DNA of 64,000 bases from Pseudomonas putida (GTDB lineage Bacteria > Pseudomonadota > Gammaproteobacteria > Pseudomonadales > Pseudomonadaceae): positions 60,995-124,994 of the forward strand of contig NZ_JANHLE010000018.1 of NCBI RefSeq assembly GCF_028682475.1. Reading direction: 5' to 3'. A program made the position numbers and the translations under genes. The notes below the pieces were generated by a model, which was not told where the DNA came from, did no database searches, and saw only the letters and a program-made list of their open reading frames with translations. Shown one piece after another: positions 1-8,742 of the stretch (position 1 is the first letter of the stretch; every line of letters begins with the position of its first letter).

Positions 1-617
1 AACTTGAACCACGGCACGGTCTTGCGCACCACGCCTTCACCGAGCACGGTGTCGCCGTCGATCACCGCGACCACGGCATTGTCGTCTGGCAGGTGGCGGG
101 AGATGGCGCGAAAGCCGTAGGCCAGGCCGTCACGTTTACCGGTCCCGGCGATGCGCACGAAATCCAGGGTGACGCGGTCTGGTGGATTGAATTTTTCCCA
201 GAGGCTTTTCACCAGCAGTTCGTCGGACATTTCCACCAGCGAGCAGACCACCGTGGTCGGGTAGCCGCAGTCGATCGCTTCGCGGATCACCGAGCTGTAG
301 ACCTGGGCGGTGGTCAGGGCGTCGATGCGAAAGCTGGTGACCATCAGGTAGACATGCGACGGATCAGCGGCGCTGCCCAGCTTGCGCACTTTGCGCCGCA
401 GCAGCGGGTAGACCACATAGAGAAACAGCATGCCGCGCACAAAGTGCGTGGCACCCATGGAATAGCGCCAGATACCGACGGCGCCGACGAGGAAAATGAA
501 ATCCTTCGAGTCGGGGTCGAAAATGGAGTTGGGCAAGGCCAGGGCGATCAACATGAGCAGGCTCACGTAGAACAGCCAACCGGCGACCTGTAGCAGGCCG
601 TGCTTGAGCCTTTGCAT
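1..617 (-). CDS. alg8: Alg8, alginate-polymerising glycosyltransferase (3' end cut by window)
   Basis: N-terminal about 205 residues of Alg8, the inner-membrane family-2 glycosyltransferase that polymerises mannuronate from GDP-mannuronate. The translation begins [20 protein letters not shown], matching the Alg8 N-terminus as I remember it, with two hydrophobic stretches (about residues 8-33 and 40-70) and then the start of the catalytic domain with a VIDGDT motif where the nucleotide-sugar site is expected. It lies directly downstream of algD on the same strand with a gap of about 70 bases, the usual first step of the alginate operon. An in-frame ATG at 626 is an alternative start; neither has a strong Shine-Dalgarno. 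The C-terminal half lies outside the window. Confidence 0.93.
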   Translation of the reverse strand, partial: MQRLKHGLLQVAGWLFYVSLLMLIALALPNSIFDPDSKDFIFLVGAVGIWRYSMGATHFVRGMLFLYVVYPLLRRKVRKLGSAADPSHVYLMVTSFRIDALTTAQVYSSVIREAIDCGYPTTVVCSLVEMSDELLVKSLWEKFNPPDRVTLDFVRIAGTGKRDGLAYGFRAISRHLPDDNAVVAVIDGDTVLGEGVVRKTVPWFK

Positions 618-689
618 GTTCTGCATCCGTATCCAGAGAGGGGAATAGGGTGCTGCACAGGGCCCGCAGGCCCTGCGCAGCCTGCCGGG

Positions 690-2006
690 TTACCAGCAGA
701 TACCTTCGGTGCGGGTGGCCGGCGAGCTGGCTTTGTTCATGAACCCGACCAGGTCGATGACCTGCTTGCCTTCCGGCGCTTGCTGGGCGAGGGCGCGGAA
801 CTTCTCGTCGCGGTTACCCAGCACGATCACGTCGGCGTGGTGGATGACCTGGTCGAAGTCGGCGTTGAGCAAGGAGGAGACGTGGGGGATCTTCGACTCG
901 ATGTAGTCCTTGTTCGCGCCGTGAACACGGGCGTACTCGACGTTGCTGTCGTAGATGTTCAGCTCATAGCCCTTGCCGATCAGACGCTCGGCCAGTTCCA
1001 CCAGCGGGCTTTCACGCAGGTCGTCGGTGCCGGCCTTGAAGCTCAGACCGAGCAGGGCGACCTTGCGCTTGTCGTGGCTTTCGATGATGTCGAAGGCGTT
1101 CTGCACCTGCGATTCGTTGCTGGTCATCAGCGAGTTGAGCAGCGGCGCCCGCACGTCCAGGCTGCTGGCCCGGTAGGTCAGGGCACGCACGTCCTTGGGC
1201 AGGCACGAACCGCCGAAGGCAAAGCCCGGGCGCATATAGTACTGCGAGAGGTTCAGGGCTTTGTCCTGGCAGACCACGTCCATCACTTCGCGGCCATCGA
1301 CCCCGACCGCTTTGGCGATGTTGCCGATCTCGTTGGCGAAGGTCACTTTCGCCGCGTGCCAGACGTTGCAGGTGTACTTGATCATCTCGGCGACTTCGAT
1401 GTCCTTGCGGATCACCGGTGCGTCGAGTTCCTCGTACAGTGACTGCAGGACATCGCCGCTGGCCTTGTCCAGTTCGCCGATGACGGTCATCGGAGGCTGG
1501 TCGTAATCCTTGATCGCGGTGCTTTCACGCAGGAACTCCGGGTTGACCGCCACGCCGAAATCGACGCCGGCTTTCTTCCCCGAGCAGTCTTCGAGAATTG
1601 GGATCACCACGTTCTTCACCGTGCCTGGCAGCACGGTACTGCGTACCACGATGGTGTGGCGGCTGGCTTTTTCGCGCAGCACAAAACCGATTTCGCGGCA
1701 CACCGACTCGATGTACTCCAGGCCCAGATCGCCGTTCTTCTTGCTCGGCGTACCGACGCAGATCATCGACAGGTCGCTGTCGCGGATCGCCGCGGCAAAG
1801 TCGGTGGTGCCACGCAGGCGGCCGGTGTCGATACCCTGTTGCAAGAGTGCTTCAAGCCCGGGTTCGACGATGGGCGATTTGCCCTGGTTGATCAGGTCGA
1901 TCTTGGTCCTGGAAACATCCACGCCAATCACTTCATGACCCCGTGCGGACAGGCAGCCTGCACAGACTGCACCTACATAACCCAAACCAAAGATGCTGAT
2001 ACGCAT
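690..2006 (-). CDS. algD: GDP-mannose 6-dehydrogenase AlgD
   Basis: Cytoplasmic NAD-dependent four-electron oxidation of GDP-mannose to GDP-mannuronic acid, the committing step of alginate synthesis. The 438-residue product starts MRISIFGLGYVGAVCAG with the Rossmann GxGxxG motif; the catalytic cysteine sits in FAFGGSCLPKD near residue 268 and the C-terminus ends EGICW as in P. aeruginosa AlgD (436 residues). An ATG nine bases upstream (2015) exists, but the family starts at the chosen methionine. It is first in the alginate operon, followed by alg8, and is preceded by an unusually long leader (about 370 bases) from a probable AlgU promoter. Confidence 0.97.
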   Translation of the reverse strand: MRISIFGLGYVGAVCAGCLSARGHEVIGVDVSRTKIDLINQGKSPIVEPGLEALLQQGIDTGRLRGTTDFAAAIRDSDLSMICVGTPSKKNGDLGLEYIESVCREIGFVLREKASRHTIVVRSTVLPGTVKNVVIPILEDCSGKKAGVDFGVAVNPEFLRESTAIKDYDQPPMTVIGELDKASGDVLQSLYEELDAPVIRKDIEVAEMIKYTCNVWHAAKVTFANEIGNIAKAVGVDGREVMDVVCQDKALNLSQYYMRPGFAFGGSCLPKDVRALTYRASSLDVRAPLLNSLMTSNESQVQNAFDIIESHDKRKVALLGLSFKAGTDDLRESPLVELAERLIGKGYELNIYDSNVEYARVHGANKDYIESKIPHVSSLLNADFDQVIHHADVIVLGNRDEKFRALAQQAPEGKQVIDLVGFMNKASSPATRTEGICW

Positions 2007-2371
2007 CGCTATCACCTCATGTGTTTATCATGCCGGCTCAACTTGCAGAGCCAGACCGGATTGATTAACCAGCAATGTCGGGGCGAACGGAGTTGTGGCA
2101 AAAAGATGTCACTTCACCGTGCGCAGGCATATAAATATGGAGTGCAAATTAATCTGCACTCAAAGTTGGCAGCCAATGGCCAATAGTTATGGACGTGCCC
2201 TGAAATGCAGCCGTCTTTATTGCAGTTCTGTTTTAAGAGACTGCAGTGCTTGCTCTTTCAAATGGATAAAGTCCTTTGAAATCAACCACTAGGACGATTT
2301 TATCGGGCGCGGATCTCCTGGGTTCGCTGTAGGTCATCTCTTACACAACTCTCGAGAATCGTTACCGGTGG

Positions 2372-2400
2372 TATGAGCGATGGGCGAGGGGATAAGTTCC
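2372..2400 (-). promoter_or_regulatory. Candidate AlgU (sigma-22 / RpoE-like) promoter of algD
   Basis: Read on the minus strand, GGAACTT (2400-2394) is followed after 17 bases by TCATA near 2376-2372. The known P. aeruginosa algD promoter also has GGAACTT followed by a CCCTCGC stretch, and CCCTCGC is present here too. The distance to the algD start, about 370 bases, matches the far-upstream start known in P. aeruginosa. The -35 match is strong and the -10 only approximate. Confidence 0.7.
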
Positions 2401-2604
2401 GGGAGAGGTTCTGCGAAGGTGAAAGATTTTTAAATAATTATTGAAGTGCCAGTACTTTCACTTTGATAGCACTCGGCAGTTTCGTCCCTGTATATAAAGG
2501 GCGAACTCGAGGAGGGATGTTTTATTGCCAGTATCGGAAATTATTTTTTGAAATTTTGCAAAAAATTACCGATGGCCTTAATGGCGTTTTGCAATGTTGG
2601 CGTC

Positions 2605-2671
2605 ATTGCGGGGCAAGTCCGCTCCCACTGCAATTAAATTGCCACTGTGGGAGCGGGCTTGCCCCGCGATG
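2605..2671. repeat. REP pair 1 (inverted)
   Basis: Two inverted copies of the REP unit with core GCGGGGCAAGCCCGCTCCCA, joined by a short AT-rich spacer. The left copy carries AAGTCC in place of AAGCCC. It lies just downstream of the yaaA stop codon and can fold into a long stem, so it may also end or stabilise the yaaA message. Confidence 0.9.
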
Positions 2672-2675
2672 CTGT

Positions 2676-3455
2676 TTACTCGTCTGGATGATCGCGCAGA
2701 AACACCAGATTGTCCGGCTTCGACTGCTCGGCACTGTAGTAGTAACCCTGCACATCGAACTGCTTGAGCTGCTCGGGATCGTTGATGCGTTCCTGGATCA
2801 CAAAGCGGCTCATCATCCCGCGGGCTTTCTTGGCATAGAAGCTGATGATCTTGTACTGGCCGTTCTTGAAGTCGCGAAACTCGGTGTTGATGATCCGCGC
2901 CTTGAGAGCATTGCGTTTGACCGCGCTGAAGTACTCGTTGCTGGCCAGGTTGAGCAGCAGGTCGTCCCCTTGCTCGGCCAGGGACTGGTTCAGCCATTCG
3001 CTGATGCGCGTGCCCCAGAAGGCATACAGGTCCTTGCCGCGGGCGTTGGCCAGCTTGGTGCCCATTTCCAGGCGGTAAGGCTGCATCAGGTCGAGCGGGC
3101 GCAACAGCCCGTACAGCCCCGAAAGCATGCGCAGGTGTTCCTGGGCGTAGCTGAAGTCGTCTTCGCTCAGGCTTTGCGCATCCAGCCCGGTGTATACGTC
3201 ACCCTTGAACGCCAGCAGTGCCTGCTTGGCGTTCTCCGGCGTGAAGGCCGGGGTCCAGCTACCGAAGCGCGCGGCATTGAGGCCGGCAAGCTTGTCGGAG
3301 AGGTGCATCAGCTCGCTGATCTGCGCCGGCGACAGCTCGCGCAGCTGCACGATCAGTTCCTGGGAGTCGTCCAGGTATTGCGGCTGGGTGTAGCGCTGGG
3401 TTACCGGCGGGGTGTCGTAATCGAGGGTCTTGGCGGGGGAAATCACCGTCAGCAT
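2676..3455 (-). CDS. yaaA: YaaA family peroxide-stress protein (DUF328/UPF0246)
   Basis: Protein of 259 residues starting [17 protein letters not shown], the signature N-terminus of the YaaA/UPF0246 family, with the family [22 protein letters not shown] block in the middle (given here only as a family landmark from about residue 110) and a LRDHPDE C-terminus. In E. coli YaaA belongs to the OxyR regulon and lowers free iron during peroxide stress; later work describes a DNA-binding fold. The same reading frame stays open upstream to 3596, but the family start at 3455 is chosen. The gene stands alone on its strand, divergent from the deacetylase-like gene, with a REP pair after its stop. Confidence 0.9.
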   Translation of the reverse strand: MLTVISPAKTLDYDTPPVTQRYTQPQYLDDSQELIVQLRELSPAQISELMHLSDKLAGLNAARFGSWTPAFTPENAKQALLAFKGDVYTGLDAQSLSEDDFSYAQEHLRMLSGLYGLLRPLDLMQPYRLEMGTKLANARGKDLYAFWGTRISEWLNQSLAEQGDDLLLNLASNEYFSAVKRNALKARIINTEFRDFKNGQYKIISFYAKKARGMMSRFVIQERINDPEQLKQFDVQGYYYSAEQSKPDNLVFLRDHPDE

Positions 3456-3588
3456 CGGTCGGGCTCCTGAAATCGTGGCGCCGATTCTACGGGGCGGGGG
3501 CACTGATCTCCAGCTATGACGCTGATAGCCACAGACCATCCCGACGCTTGACGCTATAGTGCGCGCGAGGAAACCGGAGAGTTCGATC

Positions 3589-4716
3589 GTGCGCATTGCT
3601 TTTCTACTACTGAGCGGGCTGTTGAGTGTCGCGGTGCACGCTGCGCCTGTACCGCCGACTACTTTCGAGCGCGCTCACTGGCCAGAGCAGCTCGACAGCC
3701 CGGCGCTGTTCGATGTCGCCTCGCGGGCCGAGATTCTTGGCTTTTCCCAGGCCCTTGCGGCCAGCGAAGCGCTCGACGAACCGGCGTTGGCCGCACGCCT
3801 GGGCCTCAAGCAGATCAATCTGTTGTCGATCAACCAGGTGCGCGCGCGCCTGTGGCAGCAGTTGTGGCGCAACTACGACCTGGCCCAGCAAAGCTGCGAA
3901 CAGGATGCCTCGTTCTGTTATGCCATCGACGGACAGGCCGAGCTGCGCCAGCAAGCGGCGAAGTTCGCAGTGGCCAGCGATTCCTTCTATGCCGGCTGGG
4001 CTGAGCCGAGCCGCGAGTTCCATCAGCGCTACCTGGACGAGTTGTTGCGCAAAGCCGCGCTGTTCCCGCACAACGCCAGCGAAATCGAGCGTTATTCGGA
4101 CCTTGAGCGCAACGGCGATGAACTCAATGACCGGTTGTTCCTGCTGACCTTCGACTCAGGCCCCGGCGCAGTCGGCGGTGGCACCGATAGCCTGACCGAC
4201 TACCTGCGCCGGCAGAAACTCGGCGCGACCTTCTTTGTGCTCGGCAACAGCCTGCAGACGCGCCGTGACAAGACTTCGCTGACGGATCTGCGCACCCTCT
4301 ACCAGGGCCAGTGCGTGGGGATTCAAGGCTGGCAGTACCGCTCCCATGGGCAATGGCAGGACTGGCAACAATCGGTGCTGCGCAGTCAGGCCAGGGTCCA
4401 GGCCGACCTGCCCGATCAGTATGTAGCGCTGTTCAGGCCGCCTTACGGTCAACGCCGGGCTGACAGCCATGACTTCTTCGCCAGCCAGGGGTTACAGGTG
4501 CTGTTGTGGAACATCGATGCCCAGGACCAGAGCGCCTTGAGTGGCGAGCAGTCGGCGCAACGGGTGCTGACCCTGATGCTGCTCTGGCGCCGCGGCGTGA
4601 TCCAGTTTCACGACGTCCAGCCCAAGGCGCAGGAGGCCGTGGCCTGGCTGCTCAAGCAGACGGCGCGAAGTGGTATTGGTTGGGAAGATTGCCGGCATTT
4701 TGCCGGAAAAAGCTGA
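3589..4716 (+). CDS. Exported polysaccharide deacetylase-like protein with altered metal site
   Basis: Product of 375 residues from a GTG start with GGAGAG eight bases upstream; a GTG at 3559 is a weaker alternative. Residues 1-18 form a signal peptide ([18 protein letters not shown]). An N-terminal region of about 165 residues of unknown role precedes a NodB-type deacetylase domain (about 184-360). The usual TFDDGP motif reads TFDSGP at 187-192, so the second, metal-binding aspartate is serine. The HxxxH motif appears reduced to a single histidine in RSHGQW (251-256). The RPPY (283-286) and FHD (340-342) motifs remain. The protein is likely periplasmic; whether it is active, uses another metal arrangement, or only binds polysaccharide cannot be told. 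It sits between yaaA and phoH2 with no clear pathway partner. Confidence 0.8.
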   Translation: MRIAFLLLSGLLSVAVHAAPVPPTTFERAHWPEQLDSPALFDVASRAEILGFSQALAASEALDEPALAARLGLKQINLLSINQVRARLWQQLWRNYDLAQQSCEQDASFCYAIDGQAELRQQAAKFAVASDSFYAGWAEPSREFHQRYLDELLRKAALFPHNASEIERYSDLERNGDELNDRLFLLTFDSGPGAVGGGTDSLTDYLRRQKLGATFFVLGNSLQTRRDKTSLTDLRTLYQGQCVGIQGWQYRSHGQWQDWQQSVLRSQARVQADLPDQYVALFRPPYGQRRADSHDFFASQGLQVLLWNIDAQDQSALSGEQSAQRVLTLMLLWRRGVIQFHDVQPKAQEAVAWLLKQTARSGIGWEDCRHFAGKS

Positions 4717-5059
4717 AATCAGGGCGCGAACAGTACGGCCAGCAATAAAATGTGACACGCAATTCACTGGGCCTGATTTATGACTGTAGCGGTGCTTTGA
4801 CCGCGCGCCAAGGGCTAAGTGTCATCGCGAAAAATAAACTTCAAAAATACGTAAAAATGCTTTTTCCGGTCATGGGTTTTGCGGTATCAAGAAGACAGAC
4901 CGCCGAACCCTGCATCACAGGTGGCGTCATTGGGCACCATTTTCTGTGAGGGCAGCTTCCCACCCGTAACGACGCGGACCAGGGAAGCACCGGCGGCCAC
5001 TTCACGGCGCAGCACCGTCAAGGTATTGCGTTGTATGGCTTCCACAAAGGTGACCGAGT
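4717..5059. other. Intergenic region upstream of phoH2
   Basis: This 343-base gap holds only short, mutually overlapping open frames without ribosome-binding sites or family features. It is AT-richer at its left (4745-4880). I see no clear terminator for the upstream gene and no promoter good enough to call. Confidence 0.5.
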
Positions 5060-6454
5060 ATGGATGATCAAGGACGCACCACTTCCTCCAACCAGCCAAT
5101 CCTTTATGTGCTCGATACCAATGTACTGATCCACGATCCAAACGCATTGCTCAATTTCGAGGAGCACCACGTCGCCATACCGATGACGGTGCTGGAGGAG
5201 CTCGACAAACTCAAGACCGGAAAGCACACCATTGCCGCCGAATGTCGCCAGGCCATCCGCCTGATCGACCAGACCCTGGGCGATGCCACGCCAGCTGATG
5301 TTGAACAGGGCGTGCCGATCCAGCGTGGCAAGAGCGGGCCCAAGGGCTTCCTGTCCATCCTGATGAGCCCGCGCAACGAGCCTAATCGCCTGCTGCCGGA
5401 AACCCTCAACGACAACATCATCATCAACCAGTTGCTTGAGCTGCGTAGCCGGCGCAAGGACATGGATGTGGTGCTGGTGACCAAAGACATCAACATGCGC
5501 CTCAAGGCCCGCGCCTGTGGGATCGCGGCCGAGGACTACAGCACCGACCAGCTGGTTGACGACGTGTCCCTGTTGTCCAAGGGCTATCACAGTGTCACCG
5601 GCTCGTTCTGGGACCGGGTCAGCAAGGTCGAGACCCGCCAGGAGCGTGGCCGTACCTGGCACCGGGTGCAAATGATCGACAACCTGCCGGCGGTGCACAT
5701 CAACGAGTTCATCATCGATGAGCAGGGCTTCGTTGGCTGGATCAAAGGCATCAAGGACGATGAGCTGCTGTTGCTCGACCTGCACCAGGAACCGCTGCTG
5801 CACCAGGAAGCCTGGGGCCTGAAGCCGCGCGACATCCATCAGAGCCTGGCGTTGTTCGCGCTGCTCGATCCGGACATTCACCTGGTCAACCTGACCGGCG
5901 CTGCCGGTTCCGGCAAGACCATCCTGGCCCTGGCTGCCGCCATCGAGCAGACCATGGTCAGCAAGCGTTACCGGCGCATCATCGCCACCCGCAGCGTGCA
6001 GGGGCTGGATCAGGAGATCGGCTTTCTGCCGGGTACCGAAGCCGAGAAAATGGAGCCCTGGCTCGGGGCAATCACCGACAACCTCGAAGCGCTGCACATG
6101 GATGATGAAAACACCCATGGCAGTGTCGACTACATCCTTGAACGGGTGCCCCTGCAGTTCAAATCGCTGAACTACATTCGCGGGCGCAGCTTCCAGCAGA
6201 GCCTGATCCTGATCGACGAATGCCAGAACCTTACGCCGCACCAGATGAAAACCATCATCACCCGTGCCGGTACCGGTTCCAAGGTGATCTGCCTGGGTAA
6301 CCTGGCGCAGATCGACACCCCTTACCTGTCCGCTACCAGCTCGGGCCTGACCTACCTGACCGAGCGTTTCAAGGACTTCCCCAACGGCGTGCACATCACC
6401 CTGCAGGGCGTGCCGCGCTCGATTCTGGCCGAATACGCCGAATCGCACCTGTAA
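5060..6454 (+). CDS. PhoH2-type PIN domain/PhoH ATPase
   Basis: Protein of 464 residues with two domains. An N-terminal PIN-type nuclease fold (about 10-150) has the acidic residues in YVLDTNVLIHDP and LEELDKLK. A C-terminal PhoH ATPase domain (about 250-460) has Walker A GAAGSGKT and Walker B LILIDECQN. This PIN-PhoH architecture (PhoH2, also YlaK) is described as an RNA helicase/ribonuclease. The start is ATG at 5060 with AAGGTG seven bases upstream. A strong intrinsic terminator follows the stop, so it is a one-gene unit. Its cellular targets are unknown. Confidence 0.9.
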   Translation: MDDQGRTTSSNQPILYVLDTNVLIHDPNALLNFEEHHVAIPMTVLEELDKLKTGKHTIAAECRQAIRLIDQTLGDATPADVEQGVPIQRGKSGPKGFLSILMSPRNEPNRLLPETLNDNIIINQLLELRSRRKDMDVVLVTKDINMRLKARACGIAAEDYSTDQLVDDVSLLSKGYHSVTGSFWDRVSKVETRQERGRTWHRVQMIDNLPAVHINEFIIDEQGFVGWIKGIKDDELLLLDLHQEPLLHQEAWGLKPRDIHQSLALFALLDPDIHLVNLTGAAGSGKTILALAAAIEQTMVSKRYRRIIATRSVQGLDQEIGFLPGTEAEKMEPWLGAITDNLEALHMDDENTHGSVDYILERVPLQFKSLNYIRGRSFQQSLILIDECQNLTPHQMKTIITRAGTGSKVICLGNLAQIDTPYLSATSSGLTYLTERFKDFPNGVHITLQGVPRSILAEYAESHL

Positions 6455-6465
6455 CCTCGCAACCG

Positions 6466-6493
6466 CCGGGCGGCCTTGCCGCCCGGTTTTTTT
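6466..6493 (+). terminator. Rho-independent terminator of phoH2
   Basis: Perfect 9-bp stem CCGGGCGGC / GCCGCCCGG (6466-6474 and 6478-6486) with a CTT loop, followed by seven T residues. It starts 12 bases after the phoH2 stop. Confidence 0.93.
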
Positions 6494-6551
6494 CGCTGCG
6501 ATATCCACACCCCAGGGTTTACACTCTTGACTCCTGAACAGGAGGAAGGCT

Positions 6552-7028
6552 GTGCTGACTCATCTCGATTCCCAAGGTCGGGCCACTATGGTCGACGTGA
6601 CCGATAAAGCCGTGACCTCGCGTGAGGCTGTGGCCGAAGCGCGGGTGCGCATGCTCCCGCAAACCCTGCAAATGATTGTCGATGGCGAGCACCCCAAGGG
6701 TGATGTCTTCGCCGTGGCGCGCATTGCCGGTATCCAGGCGGCGAAGAAGACCAGCGACCTGATCCCGTTGTGTCACCCGCTGATGCTGACCAGCGTCAAG
6801 GTCGAACTCAGCGCCGAAGGCAACGACACGGTCTATATCGTCGCGCGCTGCAAACTGGCCGGGCAGACCGGCGTGGAAATGGAAGCCCTGACTGCCGCCA
6901 GCGTCGCCGCACTGACCATCTACGACATGTGCAAAGCGGTTGACCGCGGCATGATCATCGACGGTGTGCGGGTGCTGGAGAAGCTTGGCGGCAAAAGCGG
7001 CCATTACCAGGCGGATGACGTGAAATGA
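6552..7028 (+). CDS. moaC: MoaC, cyclic pyranopterin monophosphate synthase
   Basis: MoaC acts after MoaA and forms cyclic pyranopterin monophosphate, the first stable precursor of molybdopterin. The 158-residue product has the family landmarks MVDVTDK (13-19), [13 protein letters not shown] (about 66-78), [11 protein letters not shown] and YDMCKA. The start is GTG with AGGAGG just upstream. It is the first gene of moaCDE and overlaps moaD by four bases (ATGA). The usual partner moaA is not beside it, so it must lie elsewhere. Confidence 0.96.
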   Translation: MLTHLDSQGRATMVDVTDKAVTSREAVAEARVRMLPQTLQMIVDGEHPKGDVFAVARIAGIQAAKKTSDLIPLCHPLMLTSVKVELSAEGNDTVYIVARCKLAGQTGVEMEALTAASVAALTIYDMCKAVDRGMIIDGVRVLEKLGGKSGHYQADDVK

Positions 7029-7270
7029 GCATCAAGGTGATGTATTTCGCCCGTTACCGCGAAGCGCTGGGCGTCGATAGCGAGAAACTCGAAGGTGCGT
7101 TTGCAACCCTGGACGACGTGCGCCAGGCGTTGGTGGCCAAGGGTGGTAAGCATGAAGTGCTGAGCGAACAGAACCTGATGTGCGCGCGTAACGAAGAGCT
7201 GTGCAAGCTCGACGAGCCGGTTACAGACGGCGACGAAGTAGCGTTTTTCCCGCCCGTGACCGGAGGCTGA
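7025..7270 (+). CDS. moaD: MoaD, molybdopterin synthase small (sulfur carrier) subunit
   Basis: Ubiquitin-like sulfur carrier of 81 residues. It ends in FFPPVTGG, whose terminal Gly-Gly is adenylated and thiocarboxylated (by MoeB and a sulfur donor) and then donates sulfur to the pterin inside the MoaD-MoaE complex. It overlaps moaC by four bases and is separated from moaE by one base, so translation is probably coupled. Confidence 0.95.
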   Translation: MSIKVMYFARYREALGVDSEKLEGAFATLDDVRQALVAKGGKHEVLSEQNLMCARNEELCKLDEPVTDGDEVAFFPPVTGG

Positions 7271-7271
7271 G

Positions 7272-7718
7272 ATGAGCATTCGTGTCCAAACCGAAGCCTT
7301 TGATCCGGGCGTCGAAGTCAACGCCATGCATGCCGCCAATGTCGGTGTTGGCGCGGTGGTCGGCTTTGTGGGCTACGTGCGCGACTTCAATGACGGCCAG
7401 GAGGTGGCGGGCATGTTCCTGGAACACTACCCGGGCATGACCGAAAAGGCCCTGGCCAAGATCGTGGTTGAGGCCGAGCAGCGCTGGCCGCTGCTCAAGG
7501 TCGAGGTGCTGCACCGCATTGGCGCGCTCGATCCGGGTGAGCCGATTGTCTTTGTTGGCGTGGCCAGTGCTCATCGCCAGGCCGCCTTCGATGCCTGCAA
7601 CTTCATCATGGACTACCTCAAGACCCGTGCACCGTTCTGGAAGAAAGAACAGACCGGTGACGGCCCGCGTTGGGTCGAGGGCAAGCAGAGTGACGAAGAC
7701 GCGGCGGGGCGTTGGTAG
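7272..7718 (+). CDS. moaE: MoaE, molybdopterin synthase catalytic subunit
   Basis: Large subunit of molybdopterin synthase, 148 residues, which converts cyclic pyranopterin monophosphate to molybdopterin using sulfur carried by MoaD. Family landmarks seen are GAVVGFVGYVRD (26-37), LEHYPGM, HRIGALDPGE and the lysine-rich catalytic segment KTRAPFWKKEQ (about 117-127). It is last in moaCDE; a REP pair starts ten bases after the stop and may act as the transcript end. Confidence 0.95.
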   Translation: MSIRVQTEAFDPGVEVNAMHAANVGVGAVVGFVGYVRDFNDGQEVAGMFLEHYPGMTEKALAKIVVEAEQRWPLLKVEVLHRIGALDPGEPIVFVGVASAHRQAAFDACNFIMDYLKTRAPFWKKEQTGDGPRWVEGKQSDEDAAGRW

Positions 7719-7727
7719 TTGATCTTT

Positions 7728-7792
7728 TCGCGGGGCAAGCCCGCTCCCACAAGGATGGTGAATATCCTGTGGGAGCGGGCTTGCCCCGCGAT
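7728..7792. repeat. REP pair 2 (inverted), left flank of the dau block
   Basis: Two inverted near-perfect copies of the GCGGGGCAAGCCCGCTCCCA unit with a spacer of about 16 bases. It lies between moaE and the amino-acid-binding protein gene. Together with REP pair 3 it brackets the dau block. Confidence 0.93.
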
Positions 7793-7930
7793 GCTTTTGC
7801 CTGTTGAGTTTTCATACAATAAAGTCCAGTATGGAATTATAAGTACAAAATAATTCCAGGCCGTCGCGTGCCTGCCCCCTTTCCCTCTGTCTTGCAACAC
7901 ACTTCCAATAACGAGCGAGAGAGACCCCGC

Positions 7931-8704
7931 ATGAAGAACTTCACCCTGATCAGTGGTCTGGCCCTGAGCCTGATGGCCAGCAGCCTGTTCGCCGCCGAAG
8001 ACACCCTGCGCATCGGCATCGAAGCCGCTTACCCACCCTTTGCCTCGAAAAACGACAAAGGCGAGATCGTCGGCTTCGACTACGACATCGGCAATGCCTT
8101 GTGCGCGCAGATGCAGGTCAAATGCGTGTGGAACGAGGTGGAGTTCGACGGCCTGATTCCTTCGCTGAAAGTGAAGAAGATCGACGCCGCGCTGTCTTCG
8201 ATGACCATCACCGACGAGCGCAAGAAGTCGGTCGACTTTACCCACAAGTACTACTTCACCTCATCGCGCCTGGTGATGAAGAAGGGCGCCACGGTCGATG
8301 ACCAGTACGCCAGCCTCAAAGGCAAGACCGTGGGTGTACAGCGTGCTACCACCACCGATCGCTACGCTACCGAAGTGCTGGAGCCCAAGGGCATCGTCAT
8401 CAAGCGCTACAGCAACAACGAAGAAATCTACATGGACCTGGCGTCCGGGCGTGTCGATGCGATTTTCGCCGATACCATCCCCCTGGATGACTTCCTGTCG
8501 ATGCCGCGCGGGGCTGACTATGCCTTCGTCGGTCCTGAGCTGAAAGACCCGAAATACGTCGGTGAAGGCGCCGGGATCGCGGTACGCAAGGGCAATGAGG
8601 CGCTGGTAAGCAAGCTCAACAAAGCCATCGACGACATCCGCGCCAATGGCGAATACCAAAAGATCCAGTCGAAGTACTTCAAGTCGGACATCTACGGCGA
8701 TTGA
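7931..8704 (+). CDS. Periplasmic amino-acid-binding protein (ABC transporter, basic amino acid type)
   Basis: Protein of 257 residues with signal peptide [22 protein letters not shown] followed by a family-3 solute-binding domain. [19 protein letters not shown] and [14 protein letters not shown] resemble HisJ/ArgT/AotJ, which bind arginine, lysine, ornithine or histidine. The in-frame GTG at 7868 is ignored because the signal peptide begins at the ATG. No permease or ATPase gene is adjacent, so it must borrow a transporter. It converges on dauR and lies beside the D-arginine genes, so supply of arginine isomers is a reasonable inference. P. aeruginosa carries a similar binding-protein gene next to dauBAR. 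Confidence 0.88.
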   Translation: MKNFTLISGLALSLMASSLFAAEDTLRIGIEAAYPPFASKNDKGEIVGFDYDIGNALCAQMQVKCVWNEVEFDGLIPSLKVKKIDAALSSMTITDERKKSVDFTHKYYFTSSRLVMKKGATVDDQYASLKGKTVGVQRATTTDRYATEVLEPKGIVIKRYSNNEEIYMDLASGRVDAIFADTIPLDDFLSMPRGADYAFVGPELKDPKYVGEGAGIAVRKGNEALVSKLNKAIDDIRANGEYQKIQSKYFKSDIYGD

Positions 8705-8712
8705 TCGCCGCG

Positions 8713-8742
8713 CTCAAGGCCTGAAGCCTTTCAGGCCTTGAG
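8713..8742. terminator. Perfect hairpin between convergent genes, overlapping the dauR stop
   Basis: A perfect 13-bp stem, CTCAAGGCCTGAA (8713-8725) and its complement (8730-8742), with a GCCT loop. The right arm contains the last codons and stop of dauR. No T-run follows on either strand, so it may be a two-way transcript-stabilising or Rho-assisted end rather than a classical terminator. Confidence 0.55.

Larger units (their letters stand above)
2007..2675. other. Intergenic region with the algD leader and upstream control region
   Basis: This 669-base stretch has no convincing gene. From right to left it holds a REP pair (2605-2671) next to the yaaA stop, an AT-rich segment (about 2420-2470), the candidate AlgU promoter (2372-2400) and then a 5' untranslated leader of roughly 370 bases before algD. 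Long leaders and far-upstream control are known for algD in P. aeruginosa. Short ORFs on the plus strand here have no family resemblance or ribosome-binding sites. A CCGTTCGCC on the minus strand near 2083-2092 resembles an AlgR box, but its place in the leader is not the classical one, so it is not called. Confidence 0.6.

Noticed and set aside
2083..2092. AlgR-like CCGTTCGCC in the algD leader
   Set aside because: One mismatch to the remembered box and not at the classical position; a 9-base match is not enough by itself.
2163..2180. Sequence resembling an AmrZ site (GGCCATTGGCTGCC on the minus strand)
   Set aside because: Only partly like the site I recall from P. aeruginosa algD and located in the leader rather than upstream of the promoter.
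4752..5067. Short plus-strand frames of 62-65 codons upstream of phoH2
   Set aside because: They overlap each other in different frames, lack ribosome-binding sites and show no family features.
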